Of a stretch of 36,872 nt of DNA, positions 1 to 8,469 are shown in pieces. Source of the stretch: Bacteroidota bacterium (GTDB lineage: Bacteria > Bacteroidota > Ignavibacteria > Tepidaquicellales > Tepidaquicellaceae). Made by a program: the position numbers and the translations under genes. The stretch spans positions 44,450 through 81,321 of the forward strand of contig JAFDZQ010000037.1 of NCBI GenBank assembly GCA_018266895.1, in the 5' to 3' direction. The notes beneath the pieces are model-generated. The model worked only from the letters and a program-made list of their open reading frames with translations, was not told the origin of the DNA and did not search any database. Position 1 is the stretch's first letter, and every line of letters begins with the position of its first letter.

Positions 1-41
1 AAACTTTTCAGAAAATATTACTTATTTATTCCTGATAGCCA

Positions 42-641
42 CTATTTAGTCTGAAAGCACTCACCGGGCTGGTTTTTACCCTCAATGATCAGTTTAAATT
101 CATCAGCGCTCAGAATACTCGGGCTGAAATCGATGCCTTCCTTCTTCAGATTTTTTACAAAAGCTCTGAGATGATTCTGTGAGGCATTGTCCAGACATGC
201 AAAGAGTGCTTTAATCTTTTCGTTTTCAGCTTTTGAATATAAATTCCTGAGGTCGCTGATATCTTTTTCCTCATATCTGGCTGATGCCAGCAAAGCATCC
301 GTAAATGAGAAAGCGCCGGTTTTCATGAGCAGATCATAAAGATCTTTTATTTCTTTATTTGAAAATTCACCTGCGGCATGATTATACCCTTCGGGATCAA
401 TATTAAGATCTGTCAGCAGGGCTAAAACATGTTCCTGATGAACTTTCTCTGCGCTCAATATATTTTCAAATACTTTCTGATTGTATTTATTAAACATCTC
501 CGTGTAAAAATCGAATGCTGCTTTTTCTTCCTGCAGAGTAAAAAGAAGTCCCGCTTTTTCCTGATTTGTAAACTGCGGGTATGAGACGGATGAAACAAGC
601 AGCAGCTGAAGAGCTATTATTACTGAATATAAGGTTTTCAT
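42..641 (-). CDS. DUF2202 ferritin-like secreted protein
   Basis: The protein has about 199 residues. A signal peptide (MKTLYSVIIALQLLLVSSVS) is followed by one helical domain with the pattern LLFTLQEEKAAFDFY, later KVHQEHVLALL and SARYEEKDISDL. This is the Glu/His-rich four-helix layout of DUF2202 proteins, which resemble ferritins and may bind a di-metal centre; function is not established for the family. I place the start at 641 because AAAGGAGG lies a few bases upstream of that ATG. A reading extended to 671 would put ten basic residues in front of the signal peptide. No neighbouring gene explains its role. Export to the periplasm or surface is inferred from the signal peptide. Confidence 0.8.
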   Translation of the reverse strand: MKTLYSVIIALQLLLVSSVSYPQFTNQEKAGLLFTLQEEKAAFDFYTEMFNKYNQKVFENILSAEKVHQEHVLALLTDLNIDPEGYNHAAGEFSNKEIKDLYDLLMKTGAFSFTDALLASARYEEKDISDLRNLYSKAENEKIKALFACLDNASQNHLRAFVKNLKKEGIDFSPSILSADEFKLIIEGKNQPGECFQTK

Positions 642-788
642 TTTCCTATACCTCCTTTTCAGTTTAAACATAAATTTATCGTATACAATTTACTATTCAA
701 TAATTTATCCACACATTGAGCAGTTAATTCACTTTAACTGTTTTGTATTTGAAATTCATATCCAAATAAAAGAATATGCATATAAATA

Positions 789-992
789 TCATATTATTTT
801 CAGTCTCTTTCTCAGCCGGTTTATCTGCCCTCTGTAATTAATCTCATCCTTAAAAATATGAAACCACAGGTAGTGATAGTTTGCAATTAATTTTCCGTAA
901 CTGACATTCTTTTCAAGCCGTTCATCATTCTTCCGTTTGAAAAATTCAATTGTCCTGTTCCTGATTTCGCTTAATATTCCTGCATAATAAAT
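789..992 (-). pseudogene. Remnant of a coding sequence (67 codons, no start)
   Basis: Reading 992 to 789 on the minus strand gives 67 codons before TGA. The composition looks like real protein: EIRNRTIEFFKRKNDERLEK, then YHYLWFHIFKDEINYRGQ. It has no ATG, GTG or good TTG start, and an in-frame TAA sits immediately upstream. It lies directly after the stop of the gene at 1004-2443 on the same strand. I read it as the C-terminal scrap of a lost gene. A glycosyltransferase tail is possible, but I cannot assign the family. Confidence 0.4.
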
Positions 993-1003
993 TTATAATA
1001 ACT

Positions 1004-2443
1004 TCACGCATTAAAATTTTCTGATTTCGCAATCAGCCAGTTCTTTGTTCCGAGAGGATTACTTATCATTTCCCTTATTTGTTTCTTCAGTAAATTTAAT
1101 TCCTTTTTGTTTTTTCCCTTTACTCCTTCGGATTTAAGTTTAGTTAACCCGGAAACAAATCTTAAAAAATCGTAATGAGCTGTCTTCTGTTCCTCTGAAA
1201 TTAATTTTTCGCTTTTCAGATAATGCCGGAAAGCATCTATGGCAGAAAAAGTCTGCTCATGCATATTCCGTTCATAATAGATCCTAACAGTATAACTTTT
1301 TACCATCACTTTCATAAGAAAAAGCTTAAAATTTATTTTAGAAAAATATTCCAGAGCTTTATCATATTCTTTCAGTCTGTAAGCGCGAAACGCCCTGCAG
1401 TAGTTAATTGTGTTGATTTTTTCATCCTCAGGAGATATTCCGTTCTGAAAACGAACGAGAAAATCCTCTGCCCAGTCATATTCATTTACCATGCAGGCAG
1501 CAGTATATGAATTAATAAAATTTACATAAAGAATATATTCCGGTATCTGAATCTTTCTGTCATTCATTTCCCTGACTGTATTGAATCTATCTTTATAGTA
1601 TGATTCGTCACCGGCTTTCAGTCTGTAAGCTGCAAATGAATTTGCAACAAGCAGTATGTAATATATGTCTTCAACAGACAGTTTATCACTGTATTTATCT
1701 TTTAATCTCAATAGCTCTCTGTAATCCTTTTCATCCCTTGACATTTCCAGAGTAATTATTTGCTTATAGATTCTGCATGAAGGGTTATCTTCGAAATCCA
1801 TGTCACTGACATAATCCAGGACCTGTAAAAACATTTTCATATCAAACTGAATATTTCCGTGATTCTTGTTTGTCAGCATTTTCGCATAATTGCGAAGAAG
1901 GACAATCAGTGTATACTGAACGTAAATATCAAATTCCTTCTGCATAAGATCAAATGAATATCCAGATTTAATGAATTTAAAATGTGATGTATTTGCACGG
2001 GCAAGCTGATAATGAGACTCGTAATAAAATTCGTCTTTCACTTTCTGACTGCTGAAATGTCTGCTGATCTGTTTTTCTTTTTGCTGATAAATATTATCTA
2101 ATTTCCTCTCATGAAGTTCATTCAGCAGATCAATGTCGTTTTTAACTCCCCTTTTCTCCAATGAAATCATTCTGAGGAAAATGACTGAAAGCTGATAAAG
2201 ATCAGATATGATGTTTTTTATTTTAAAATAATTGTATTTCTCTTTTCCGAACATTTTCCGGAATATATGTTCTTCATTAAATTCTTCCGAATCAAAATCC
2301 GGATAATAAAAAATCACTTCTTCCAATAATTTCATTACATTCTGATTTTTATTAAAGTACGGAGAATTTACCAATTCCCTGAATCTGATGATTTCAGATT
2401 TTGATAAAGTTTTAAGCACTGTGATTAATTTCGTATTTACCAT
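1004..2443 (-). CDS. Uncharacterised helical protein, about 479 residues
   Basis: This is a soluble, mostly helical protein with no signal peptide or membrane segment. The N-terminus (LITVLKTLSKSEIIRFRELV, then NSPYFNKNQNVMKLLEEV) resembles a family of unknown function that I associate with Bacteroidetes and Ignavibacteria. The rest has the periodicity of TPR-like helical pairs (for example AFRAYRLKEYDKALEYFSKI). I prefer the start at 2443 (MVNTKLITVL) over the longer reading to 2506, because the extra 21 residues look untranslated and carry no better ribosome site. The gene is divergent from the SBBP-repeat gene at 2736, with a structured intergenic region between them. Function is not known; a scaffold role is only a guess. 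Confidence 0.65.
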   Translation of the reverse strand: MVNTKLITVLKTLSKSEIIRFRELVNSPYFNKNQNVMKLLEEVIFYYPDFDSEEFNEEHIFRKMFGKEKYNYFKIKNIISDLYQLSVIFLRMISLEKRGVKNDIDLLNELHERKLDNIYQQKEKQISRHFSSQKVKDEFYYESHYQLARANTSHFKFIKSGYSFDLMQKEFDIYVQYTLIVLLRNYAKMLTNKNHGNIQFDMKMFLQVLDYVSDMDFEDNPSCRIYKQIITLEMSRDEKDYRELLRLKDKYSDKLSVEDIYYILLVANSFAAYRLKAGDESYYKDRFNTVREMNDRKIQIPEYILYVNFINSYTAACMVNEYDWAEDFLVRFQNGISPEDEKINTINYCRAFRAYRLKEYDKALEYFSKINFKLFLMKVMVKSYTVRIYYERNMHEQTFSAIDAFRHYLKSEKLISEEQKTAHYDFLRFVSGLTKLKSEGVKGKNKKELNLLKKQIREMISNPLGTKNWLIAKSENFNA

Positions 2444-2592
2444 AAATGAGTTTTCACTTCTAAATTTAAAGATCAAAATAGCTAAATTTATGCTCATATT
2501 AAGCATATTAGAAAATTTATTTGTTTATGCTTTCTAAAATTTTGAAAATATTTCTTTGACCTGCTGAACAGAATAAATTATTTTTGTAACAC

Positions 2593-2704
2593 TAATGGCA
2601 AATTGAAGAGGATTCTGTTTTTAAAAAATCATTACCTCCCGGGATTTATGTAATCATCCTCTTAATGCCATTAGAAGATTTAAATTATGATGTCCGCGGG
2701 AGGT
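2593..2704. promoter_or_regulatory. Two interleaved inverted repeats between divergent genes
   Basis: Repeat A pairs 2593-2600 (TAATGGCA) with 2666-2673 and 2607-2613 (AGAGGAT) with 2656-2662. Repeat B pairs 2634-2641 (ACCTCCCG) with 2697-2704 (CGGGAGGT). One arm of B lies inside the loop of A and the other lies outside it, so in RNA the two would form a pseudoknot or be mutually exclusive. The element ends about 30 bases before the ATG at 2736. A leader-RNA role is inference; an operator for the divergent pair is the alternative. Confidence 0.4.
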
Positions 2705-2735
2705 ATAAATTTTTTAACTAAAGGAGAATTTCAAA

Positions 2736-4376
2736 ATGAAAATAATTATCCTGATTTCTGTTTCAATCTTATTAAATGTAACTTCAGCTTTCTCTCAGGT
2801 AAGTGAAGAATGGGTTCGGAGATTTACTTCAGACAGCATAAGGAATGAAAGTGTCAATGATATGTTTGTAGATGCTCAGGGAAATGTTTATATCACGGGC
2901 TCTCAGAGAGAAAGACCATTTCCTTATTCGAATGAGATCCAGTCCTTAACTGTGAAATATAATTCACAAGGAGTCCAGCAATGGATACAAAACTACACTG
3001 CACCTGCTAATAACGGTGCATTCACGAGAGCAATTTATGTCGATCCGGCAGGGAATGTATACGTTACGGGAGAAAATGCAGTTTATTCAGGCGGTGCAAA
3101 TGAAATGCTTGTAATAAAATACAGCCCTGCAGGAACACAGTTATGGGCTAACAGATTTCAGTATGTAAATAATTTTTACTGCGGAGGTTTTGATATTATT
3201 ACTGATGCCGACGATAATGTATATGTCACAGGTGAATACGGAAACGGAGGAAATAATATTTTTCTGGTAAAATACAATTCCGGCGGAACGCTGACCGGTC
3301 AGACACTTTACAACAACGGAAGTGAAGGCGGGAGAAAAATAGGAATTGACGGAGCAGGTAAAATCATAGTAGCCGGATATGCAAACGTACAGGATACGAC
3401 TCAATTCATTTGCCTGAAGTATGAACAGAATCTTGATCCTGTCTGGGTGACGCGCTGGACAAATCCTCAGGCATTCAGCAACAGTTCAAACTCTGTCAAT
3501 GATATGGCAATTGATATAAACAGCAACATAATAATTGCAGGAACATCAAATCTTGATTTCGCAACAATCAAAATAGACCCTGCAGGTGTTATTCAGTGGA
3601 GTAAATTATACAATTCAGCTTCCGGCTGGGATTATTGCAGGGGAATCGTTACTGATAACACGGGCAGTATATATGTTACCGGTGAAACAGGAATAAGCGG
3701 ATTTCCTTTACAGTCAAAATTCTGCACAATAAAATACAGTCCTTCGGGCGATCAGCTGTGGTTAAGCGAATACAACGGAGGGACTGTTTCTGACGGCTAT
3801 TCAGCTAATGATATTGCAATTGATAACAACGCAAATTTATATATAACAGGAACAGTATACAGTACTGCTGATTTCAGTACTGTTAAATATAATTCATCAG
3901 GAGTACTTCAGTGGGCTGCAACATACAACGGAACCGGAAACAGCAATGACTACGGATCATTTGCAGGAGTTGATGCCGGCGGGAAAGCTTACGTGTCAGG
4001 AAACAGCATCGGAAACGGAACCGGCACAGACATTGCGATAGTCAAATATGCATCAGCCTCAATCGGAATTCAGAATATCTCTGGAGAAATTCCTTACGGT
4101 TATTCCTTATCACAGAACTATCCGAATCCGTTCAATCCGTCTACAAATCTGGAATTTGAAATCCCGGCTTCGAAAAGCGGGAGCGAACCGGAATATGTTT
4201 CATTGAAAATTTTCGATATTCTTGGCAAGGAAGTTGCTTCCTTAGTCAACGGCAGCCTTAGTCCGGGAAAATACAGGTATAATTTTAATGCATCAGGATT
4301 AACCTGCGGTGTGTATTTTTATAAACTGCAGACTCACGGATTTGCTCAGACCAAAAAGATGATACTCATAAAATAA
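2736..4376 (+). CDS. SBBP-repeat secreted protein with T9SS sorting domain
   Basis: The protein has 546 residues. A Sec signal peptide (MKIIILISVSILLNVTSAFS) is followed by roughly nine repeats of the SBBP type. Each ends in a strand such as GNVYITG, GNVYVTGEN, NLYITGTVYS or SIYVTGETG and is followed by VKYNSSG-like segments, consistent with a beta-propeller. The last 85 or so residues are a T9SS type A sorting domain: YPNPFNPST near residue 462, then LKIFDILGKEVASLV and the tail GVYFYKLQT...KKMILIK. The product is probably exported through the outer membrane and anchored or released. AAAGGAG precedes the start. It is a paralogue of the minus-strand gene at 6575-8383, which lacks this sorting tail. 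Ligand or function is unknown. Confidence 0.88.
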   Translation: MKIIILISVSILLNVTSAFSQVSEEWVRRFTSDSIRNESVNDMFVDAQGNVYITGSQRERPFPYSNEIQSLTVKYNSQGVQQWIQNYTAPANNGAFTRAIYVDPAGNVYVTGENAVYSGGANEMLVIKYSPAGTQLWANRFQYVNNFYCGGFDIITDADDNVYVTGEYGNGGNNIFLVKYNSGGTLTGQTLYNNGSEGGRKIGIDGAGKIIVAGYANVQDTTQFICLKYEQNLDPVWVTRWTNPQAFSNSSNSVNDMAIDINSNIIIAGTSNLDFATIKIDPAGVIQWSKLYNSASGWDYCRGIVTDNTGSIYVTGETGISGFPLQSKFCTIKYSPSGDQLWLSEYNGGTVSDGYSANDIAIDNNANLYITGTVYSTADFSTVKYNSSGVLQWAATYNGTGNSNDYGSFAGVDAGGKAYVSGNSIGNGTGTDIAIVKYASASIGIQNISGEIPYGYSLSQNYPNPFNPSTNLEFEIPASKSGSEPEYVSLKIFDILGKEVASLVNGSLSPGKYRYNFNASGLTCGVYFYKLQTHGFAQTKKMILIK

Positions 4377-4410
4377 AAATCCGTATTGGTACTTACTGAA
4401 TATCCTGATC

Positions 4411-4485
4411 TTCTCTTAAGGCAGATCATACTGATATTAGTATGATCTGCTTAAGAGAATTAATTTACGAATTGATTTTTTTTTG
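4411..4485 (+). terminator. Strong hairpin terminator
   Basis: A 21-bp stem with one bulged G (4411-4432 against 4439-4459) closes a six-base loop, GATATT. A run of eight Ts follows about 20 bases later. It lies 35 bases after the stop of the SBBP-repeat gene. The long stem could also stop transcription on the opposite strand. Confidence 0.7.
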
Positions 4486-4546
4486 ACTTACACACTCAAT
4501 GCACAATGATTAATTTTTAACGCGCAAAGATAAAAGGAGGCAAGTC

Positions 4547-5269
4547 ATGAAAATGAAATCAAAAAATTCCACGAGCTTTAGTCAGGGAAAATTCACTTCA
4601 ACCGCAATAGTAAAAGGAACGGCATCATATTCCGCATTTAAAAGAGAATACGCCTCAGATCTGAAAGCTGCCTGGGAAGCTTACAAAGAAGCAATACATA
4701 ATTCGAAGAACTGGGTATCGGAATTTGAAAAAGCCGGCGAATACTCAGCCATAGTTTACAAAACCAGATATGCAGGACTTAGTGTAAAGACCGAAATTTC
4801 TGAAAATAATAAACAGGCAAAATTCACTGTCATTCAGAAAATAAGAGTATCGGTAAAAGAAGTTACAAACATCATACCGTGCATTTATGAAGAATATGAA
4901 GAGTGGGAAAAAAAGGAAAAGAAAAGCGAACTTGCTCCCCCGCCCATCAGAAATCTTATAACTCCTTCACCAAGCTGCGGGAATATCCCGGGGTCAGCTT
5001 ACAAGATTATAAAAGGATACGGAGCTAACTGGGAAGATACTTTCGGGGATATCACAGATCAGCTTGAGTCGATCAAGATATGCAATCACATGTGGGACTA
5101 TGCGCGCCGCATGGAAATTTCGCTGAAATATTCCTGTGATGAATTTGAAATGTTAAGAGGTCATGAGAATTTCATTGAAGCAGGCGTTAAAATGACTATG
5201 CCTGATTTTTACAAAGAACTTCTCAAAACGGAAAATCTATCTCTGGAAACTTTTGACAACCGGAATTAG
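4547..5269 (+). CDS. Orphan protein of unknown function, 240 residues
   Basis: I do not recognise this protein. The start is secure: AAAGGAGG lies seven bases before the ATG. There is no signal peptide or membrane segment, so it is probably cytoplasmic. The N-terminal half (residues 1-130) is rich in Lys, Ser and Glu, with alternating strand-like stretches such as AKFTVIQKIRVSVKEV, and ends in a charged run EEYEEWEKKEKK. A proline-rich linker around 135-148 leads to a second part with four cysteines (SPSCGNIPG, IKICNHMWDYARR, LKYSCDEFEML). The gene stands alone after a strong terminator and before a repeat-rich gap. The unusually strong ribosome site suggests high expression. Confidence 0.6.
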   Translation: MKMKSKNSTSFSQGKFTSTAIVKGTASYSAFKREYASDLKAAWEAYKEAIHNSKNWVSEFEKAGEYSAIVYKTRYAGLSVKTEISENNKQAKFTVIQKIRVSVKEVTNIIPCIYEEYEEWEKKEKKSELAPPPIRNLITPSPSCGNIPGSAYKIIKGYGANWEDTFGDITDQLESIKICNHMWDYARRMEISLKYSCDEFEMLRGHENFIEAGVKMTMPDFYKELLKTENLSLETFDNRN

Positions 5270-5524
5270 ACTGCAGATTTAAATTCACTCTGCAGGATAT
5301 TTGCAATAGACATCATTGACTGTAAAAATACAGGCGGAATATCATTCGTTTATATAAATTTTTCTAAAAAGTATTTTCACTTTGAATGTCTGTCTGATAC
5401 AAGATTGACAAGTGCATTAAATGTTTACAGTGGATTAACAATCAAAATGAATCTCAATGTAAACACTTTAGATTCACATCCGTCCAAAATGTTTAATTTA
5501 AAACTAATTAAGAATTTCAGATTT
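5270..5524. other. Gene-free AT-rich stretch before the MITE-like element
   Basis: I see no gene here. A weak inverted repeat pairs AATGTTTACA near 5419 with TGTAAACACTT near 5458. The remainder has no recognisable structure. Confidence 0.4.
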
Positions 5525-5653
5525 GTTCTGGGGCTGTCTCAAAAGTATGAATAGAGTTAAATTGTAAATATTAAAAGCCGATTTACATTCTGGATTCCCG
5601 CATTCGCGGGAATGACATACAGGTATTTATGACTTTTGGGACAACCCTAGAAC
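5525..5653. mobile_element. MITE-like element with terminal inverted repeats
   Basis: The ends are imperfect inverted repeats: GGGCTGTCTCAAAAGT at 5531-5546 faces ACTTTTGGGACAACCC at 5632-5647. The match extends outward through GTTCT/AGAAC to about 23 bases at 19 of 23 identity. The 130-bp body has no reading frame. It holds a small hairpin (ATTCCCG CATTCG CGGGAAT, 5594-5612) of the kind common in dispersed bacterial repeats. No transposase is in the window, so movement would need one elsewhere. A clear target duplication is not visible. Confidence 0.55.
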
Positions 5654-5663
5654 CAAAGAAAAA

Positions 5664-5842
5664 TCGCCCGCCCGCCTAGCCCGCCTCCGGCGAGGCATAC
5701 CGGCGAGGCTGGCTGGTGATAAATTGCCTGAAATTCTTTCACAATTGCTGCAAAAATTTCAACTCGCCTTCGGCTCGAACAGGAAATTTTTGCTTAACGC
5801 AATTGCTTAGAATTTCTTTACGGCAATTTCTCACAGGCGGGA
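5664..5842. repeat. GC-rich imperfect long hairpin, probable dispersed repeat
   Basis: Outer arms CCCGCC (from 5667) and GGCGGG (to 5842) enclose two direct copies of CCGGCGAGGC (5687, 5700). A long imperfect stem follows: AAATTGCC...GAAATTCTTTCACAATTG on the left pairs with CAATTGCTTAGAATTTC...GGCAATTTC on the right. The tip is TCGCCTTCGGCTCGA (5764-5778). It directly follows the MITE-like element. A related GC-rich patch occurs near 15022-15070. Confidence 0.5.
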
Positions 5843-5970
5843 TTGATTTCATTTTACTTTTATTAATATGAATTATGTTTAGAATACAAATAAAAATTTC
5901 TTAATTAAAATTATTTTGGACAGTAATGCTTTAGATTCTCATTTAATTTTCTGATTTGGATTGCAAATAA

Positions 5971-6432
5971 TTAATCATCTTCCTTTTCTTCATCATTTAA
6001 ATCGAGTTCACTCTTAATCCTTAACTGTTTTTTCACCCATTCTATCATCTGCTGAGATTTAAATGCATACCATTTATTAAGATACTCACCGGACTGATCA
6101 AGTTCATATCTGAAATTATGGAAAGGTTTTGAAACATTGATTGCATTAGACAATCTTCTTGCGAACTGCTTATCTTCCACAGTATCAATAAATTTTTCCA
6201 TTACTTTGTATGATTCATGAGAGTCCATGGCATCTATTACTATATACTTTTCAATATTATTTTCAATTTCATCAATTTCATCCTGCCATAGTTCGTCATC
6301 CGATATCACGTCTTCCCTTAATTCATCCGGAATAGACCTGAGCTCTCCGGTTTCTTTGTTGACAAAGCACTGCATACCAATCTCAAGTTCCTGTGCTATA
6401 TCTGAGATTTGTTCTTCAGTCAGTTTTATCAT
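5971..6432 (-). CDS. UPF0158 family protein
   Basis: This 153-residue acidic cytoplasmic protein begins MIKLTEEQISDIAQELE. It continues with GMQCFVNKETGELRSIPDE, then YIVIDAMDSHESYKVMEKFI, an RRLSNAINVSKPFHNFRYEL block and a closing YAFKSQQMIEWVKKQL. This is the full-length arrangement of UPF0158, whose function is unknown. The C-terminus is a run of Glu and Asp. The gene is monocistronic, between a repeat-rich gap and the dockerin-tailed SBBP gene. No ribosome site stands out. Confidence 0.8.
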   Translation of the reverse strand: MIKLTEEQISDIAQELEIGMQCFVNKETGELRSIPDELREDVISDDELWQDEIDEIENNIEKYIVIDAMDSHESYKVMEKFIDTVEDKQFARRLSNAINVSKPFHNFRYELDQSGEYLNKWYAFKSQQMIEWVKKQLRIKSELDLNDEEKEDD

Positions 6433-6574
6433 AAGTAAATGTTTTTTGATTAAGGTAATAACATTTCTGCAAAATTAAAATTGAAATTTCACAAATCAAT
6501 TTAATTTTAATGCAAAATAAAATTAAAGTAAGTACTGTTTTGTAAACAAATTTTCATTATAAATAAAATTGAAT

Positions 6575-8383
6575 TCAGGGAGTAAATACACTTACTCCGG
6601 ATAAAGCATTCTTTTCCACTATGCTTAAATCTCCGGCATCTGTAATATTATCACCGTTAACATCTGTATTTACGTAACCTGTTACAGAAAAAAACGCATC
6701 ATCATCTACCGGGGCTAAATCACCTGCATCAATTGTCCTGTCTTTGTTTACATCACCGCTGTAAATACAATACTTTGCGCCTCTCAGGATCTGATTGTTC
6801 CCGTATGCCTGTCCGGAAGATAATGTAAAGTCATAGCTAAGATTTCCTGAAGTGAAACTGTTTGCGGATGAAGACCATGTTTCAGCGCTGTTCCGGTGAT
6901 TTATGACAATGAAGTACGGAACTGAATTTACGGCATTAGTAAAACTAAAATTCCCGTTACCGTTAGAATCAAGAATTGATTTTGCGGAATCAACTGTACC
7001 GTAAGGCGATGATGAATTTTTCAGATAAACTATTACAGTATCCTTTGTCATTTTATTCATTAACGGATCATACAATCCTTCAATTAATAATTTAACGTTC
7101 AGAATTCCTGATTGCGAATATTTAATAACAGAATAATAATACTGTCCGACGACATAAAGGCTTAAGTCATTTCTTATTGCGAGACCTATTCCGATTCCGC
7201 CATAAAGATTTACATCCGCAACCCAGGGATTGCTGCCGTCAGAATTATATCTTATGGTTTCCAGCCCGTTGTATGTCGTTCCGCCTGTCGGAACACCGAC
7301 ATTACCCGTAACATATAATTCATCCGCAGGTCCGGTCAGAGCAAAGTACGGATACTCTTCCCAGGACAGATTTGATTTAAATCTTTTGTACCATAAATGA
7401 TTTCCCGAAGGATCAGTTTTCATAGTCAGCCAGCCGGGAGATCCTCCCTGTAATGCTCCGAATCCGGTAATAAATATGTTTGAGTGAGAATCGATGTTAA
7501 TAAGTCTGCCGTATTCGGAATTACCAAAGTCATAAAATTTCTGCCAGATCAGATTGCCGGAAAGATCATATTTCAGTAACATGATATCATTACTTGTTCC
7601 TGTATTGAAATCATAATACGAACCTGTTACAAATATACCTCCGCTGCCGTCTGACTTAATATTACTTCCTGCCGTTCCGGATTTTTCCCTTACCCATTGC
7701 CGTGTTCCTGTGCTGTTGTACATAACTGTAATTAATCCGCCGCTTAGTCCCCCGCCTGTAATAAACAGATTGCCGTTCTGATCCAGGTCCATGCCTGCCG
7801 GCGTATGAAATCCGGAGTTCTGATCAAAAGTATCAAACCATATTTGAGTTCCGTCCGGTGCATATTTAACAGTTACGAAATCGTATGTTCCCGTATACTG
7901 CCATGCTCTTCCGGTCACAAAAATATTACCGGACTGATCAACAATTGAGCGCACGGCAAAAGCCCAGGTGCCGGAGATTAATCTGTCCCAGAGCAGGTTT
8001 CCGTTATTATCATATTTCAATGTAAGTAACCCTGTTTCAACAGGGTTACTGCTGAAAGTATGACGATAACCCGTTACAATAACGTTACCCGAATTATCCA
8101 TAGAAAGCCATGTTGCTACGACGGCGAAATCAGGAATTGAATAAAACCTTTCCCAGATGAGGTTTCCGCCGGAGTCAAATTTCTTTGTGATAATTTTCCT
8201 ATGATCACCTGAATGACCCGTAACCAACACATTATTGTTACTATCCAAACCAATCATTACGCCAGCCGGATAACCTGTAAAGTTATTTACGACCCATTCT
8301 GTTGTTACTGACTGAGCAGTCAAATCAATTCTGCTGAAAACAAAAATTGCAATTATAAATGTTAAACATTTTACATTTTTCAT
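6575..8383 (-). CDS. SBBP-repeat secreted protein with dockerin-like C-terminus
   Basis: The protein has 602 residues. A signal peptide (about residues 1-24, ending LTAQS) leads into about eight SBBP-type repeats, for example NNVLVTGHSGD, GNVIVTGYR, GNIFVTGRAW and GGIFVTGSYYD. A linker region around 430-540 resembles an immunoglobulin-like fold. The last 60 residues hold two short calcium-loop segments, SGDVNKDRTIDAGDLAPVDD and NTDVNGDNITDAGDLSIVEK. These are the paired D-x-N-x-D repeats of a type I dockerin-like module. Unlike its three minus-strand neighbours it has no YPNPFNP sorting tail, so its export and anchoring may differ. It is paralogous to 2736-4376 in the repeat region. Confidence 0.82.
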   Translation of the reverse strand: MKNVKCLTFIIAIFVFSRIDLTAQSVTTEWVVNNFTGYPAGVMIGLDSNNNVLVTGHSGDHRKIITKKFDSGGNLIWERFYSIPDFAVVATWLSMDNSGNVIVTGYRHTFSSNPVETGLLTLKYDNNGNLLWDRLISGTWAFAVRSIVDQSGNIFVTGRAWQYTGTYDFVTVKYAPDGTQIWFDTFDQNSGFHTPAGMDLDQNGNLFITGGGLSGGLITVMYNSTGTRQWVREKSGTAGSNIKSDGSGGIFVTGSYYDFNTGTSNDIMLLKYDLSGNLIWQKFYDFGNSEYGRLINIDSHSNIFITGFGALQGGSPGWLTMKTDPSGNHLWYKRFKSNLSWEEYPYFALTGPADELYVTGNVGVPTGGTTYNGLETIRYNSDGSNPWVADVNLYGGIGIGLAIRNDLSLYVVGQYYYSVIKYSQSGILNVKLLIEGLYDPLMNKMTKDTVIVYLKNSSSPYGTVDSAKSILDSNGNGNFSFTNAVNSVPYFIVINHRNSAETWSSSANSFTSGNLSYDFTLSSGQAYGNNQILRGAKYCIYSGDVNKDRTIDAGDLAPVDDDAFFSVTGYVNTDVNGDNITDAGDLSIVEKNALSGVSVFTP

Positions 8384-8469
8384 AACTCATTAATTTAAAG
8401 AAGTTAATAAAATATTTTTTAAATGAATGATTAAATGCCCGTTATCGCTGTTCATTAAAAGCACCGGAT

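Noticed and set aside
1223..1510. Plus-strand open frame opposite the helical protein gene
   Set aside because: It is antisense to a longer frame with consistent helical-protein composition.
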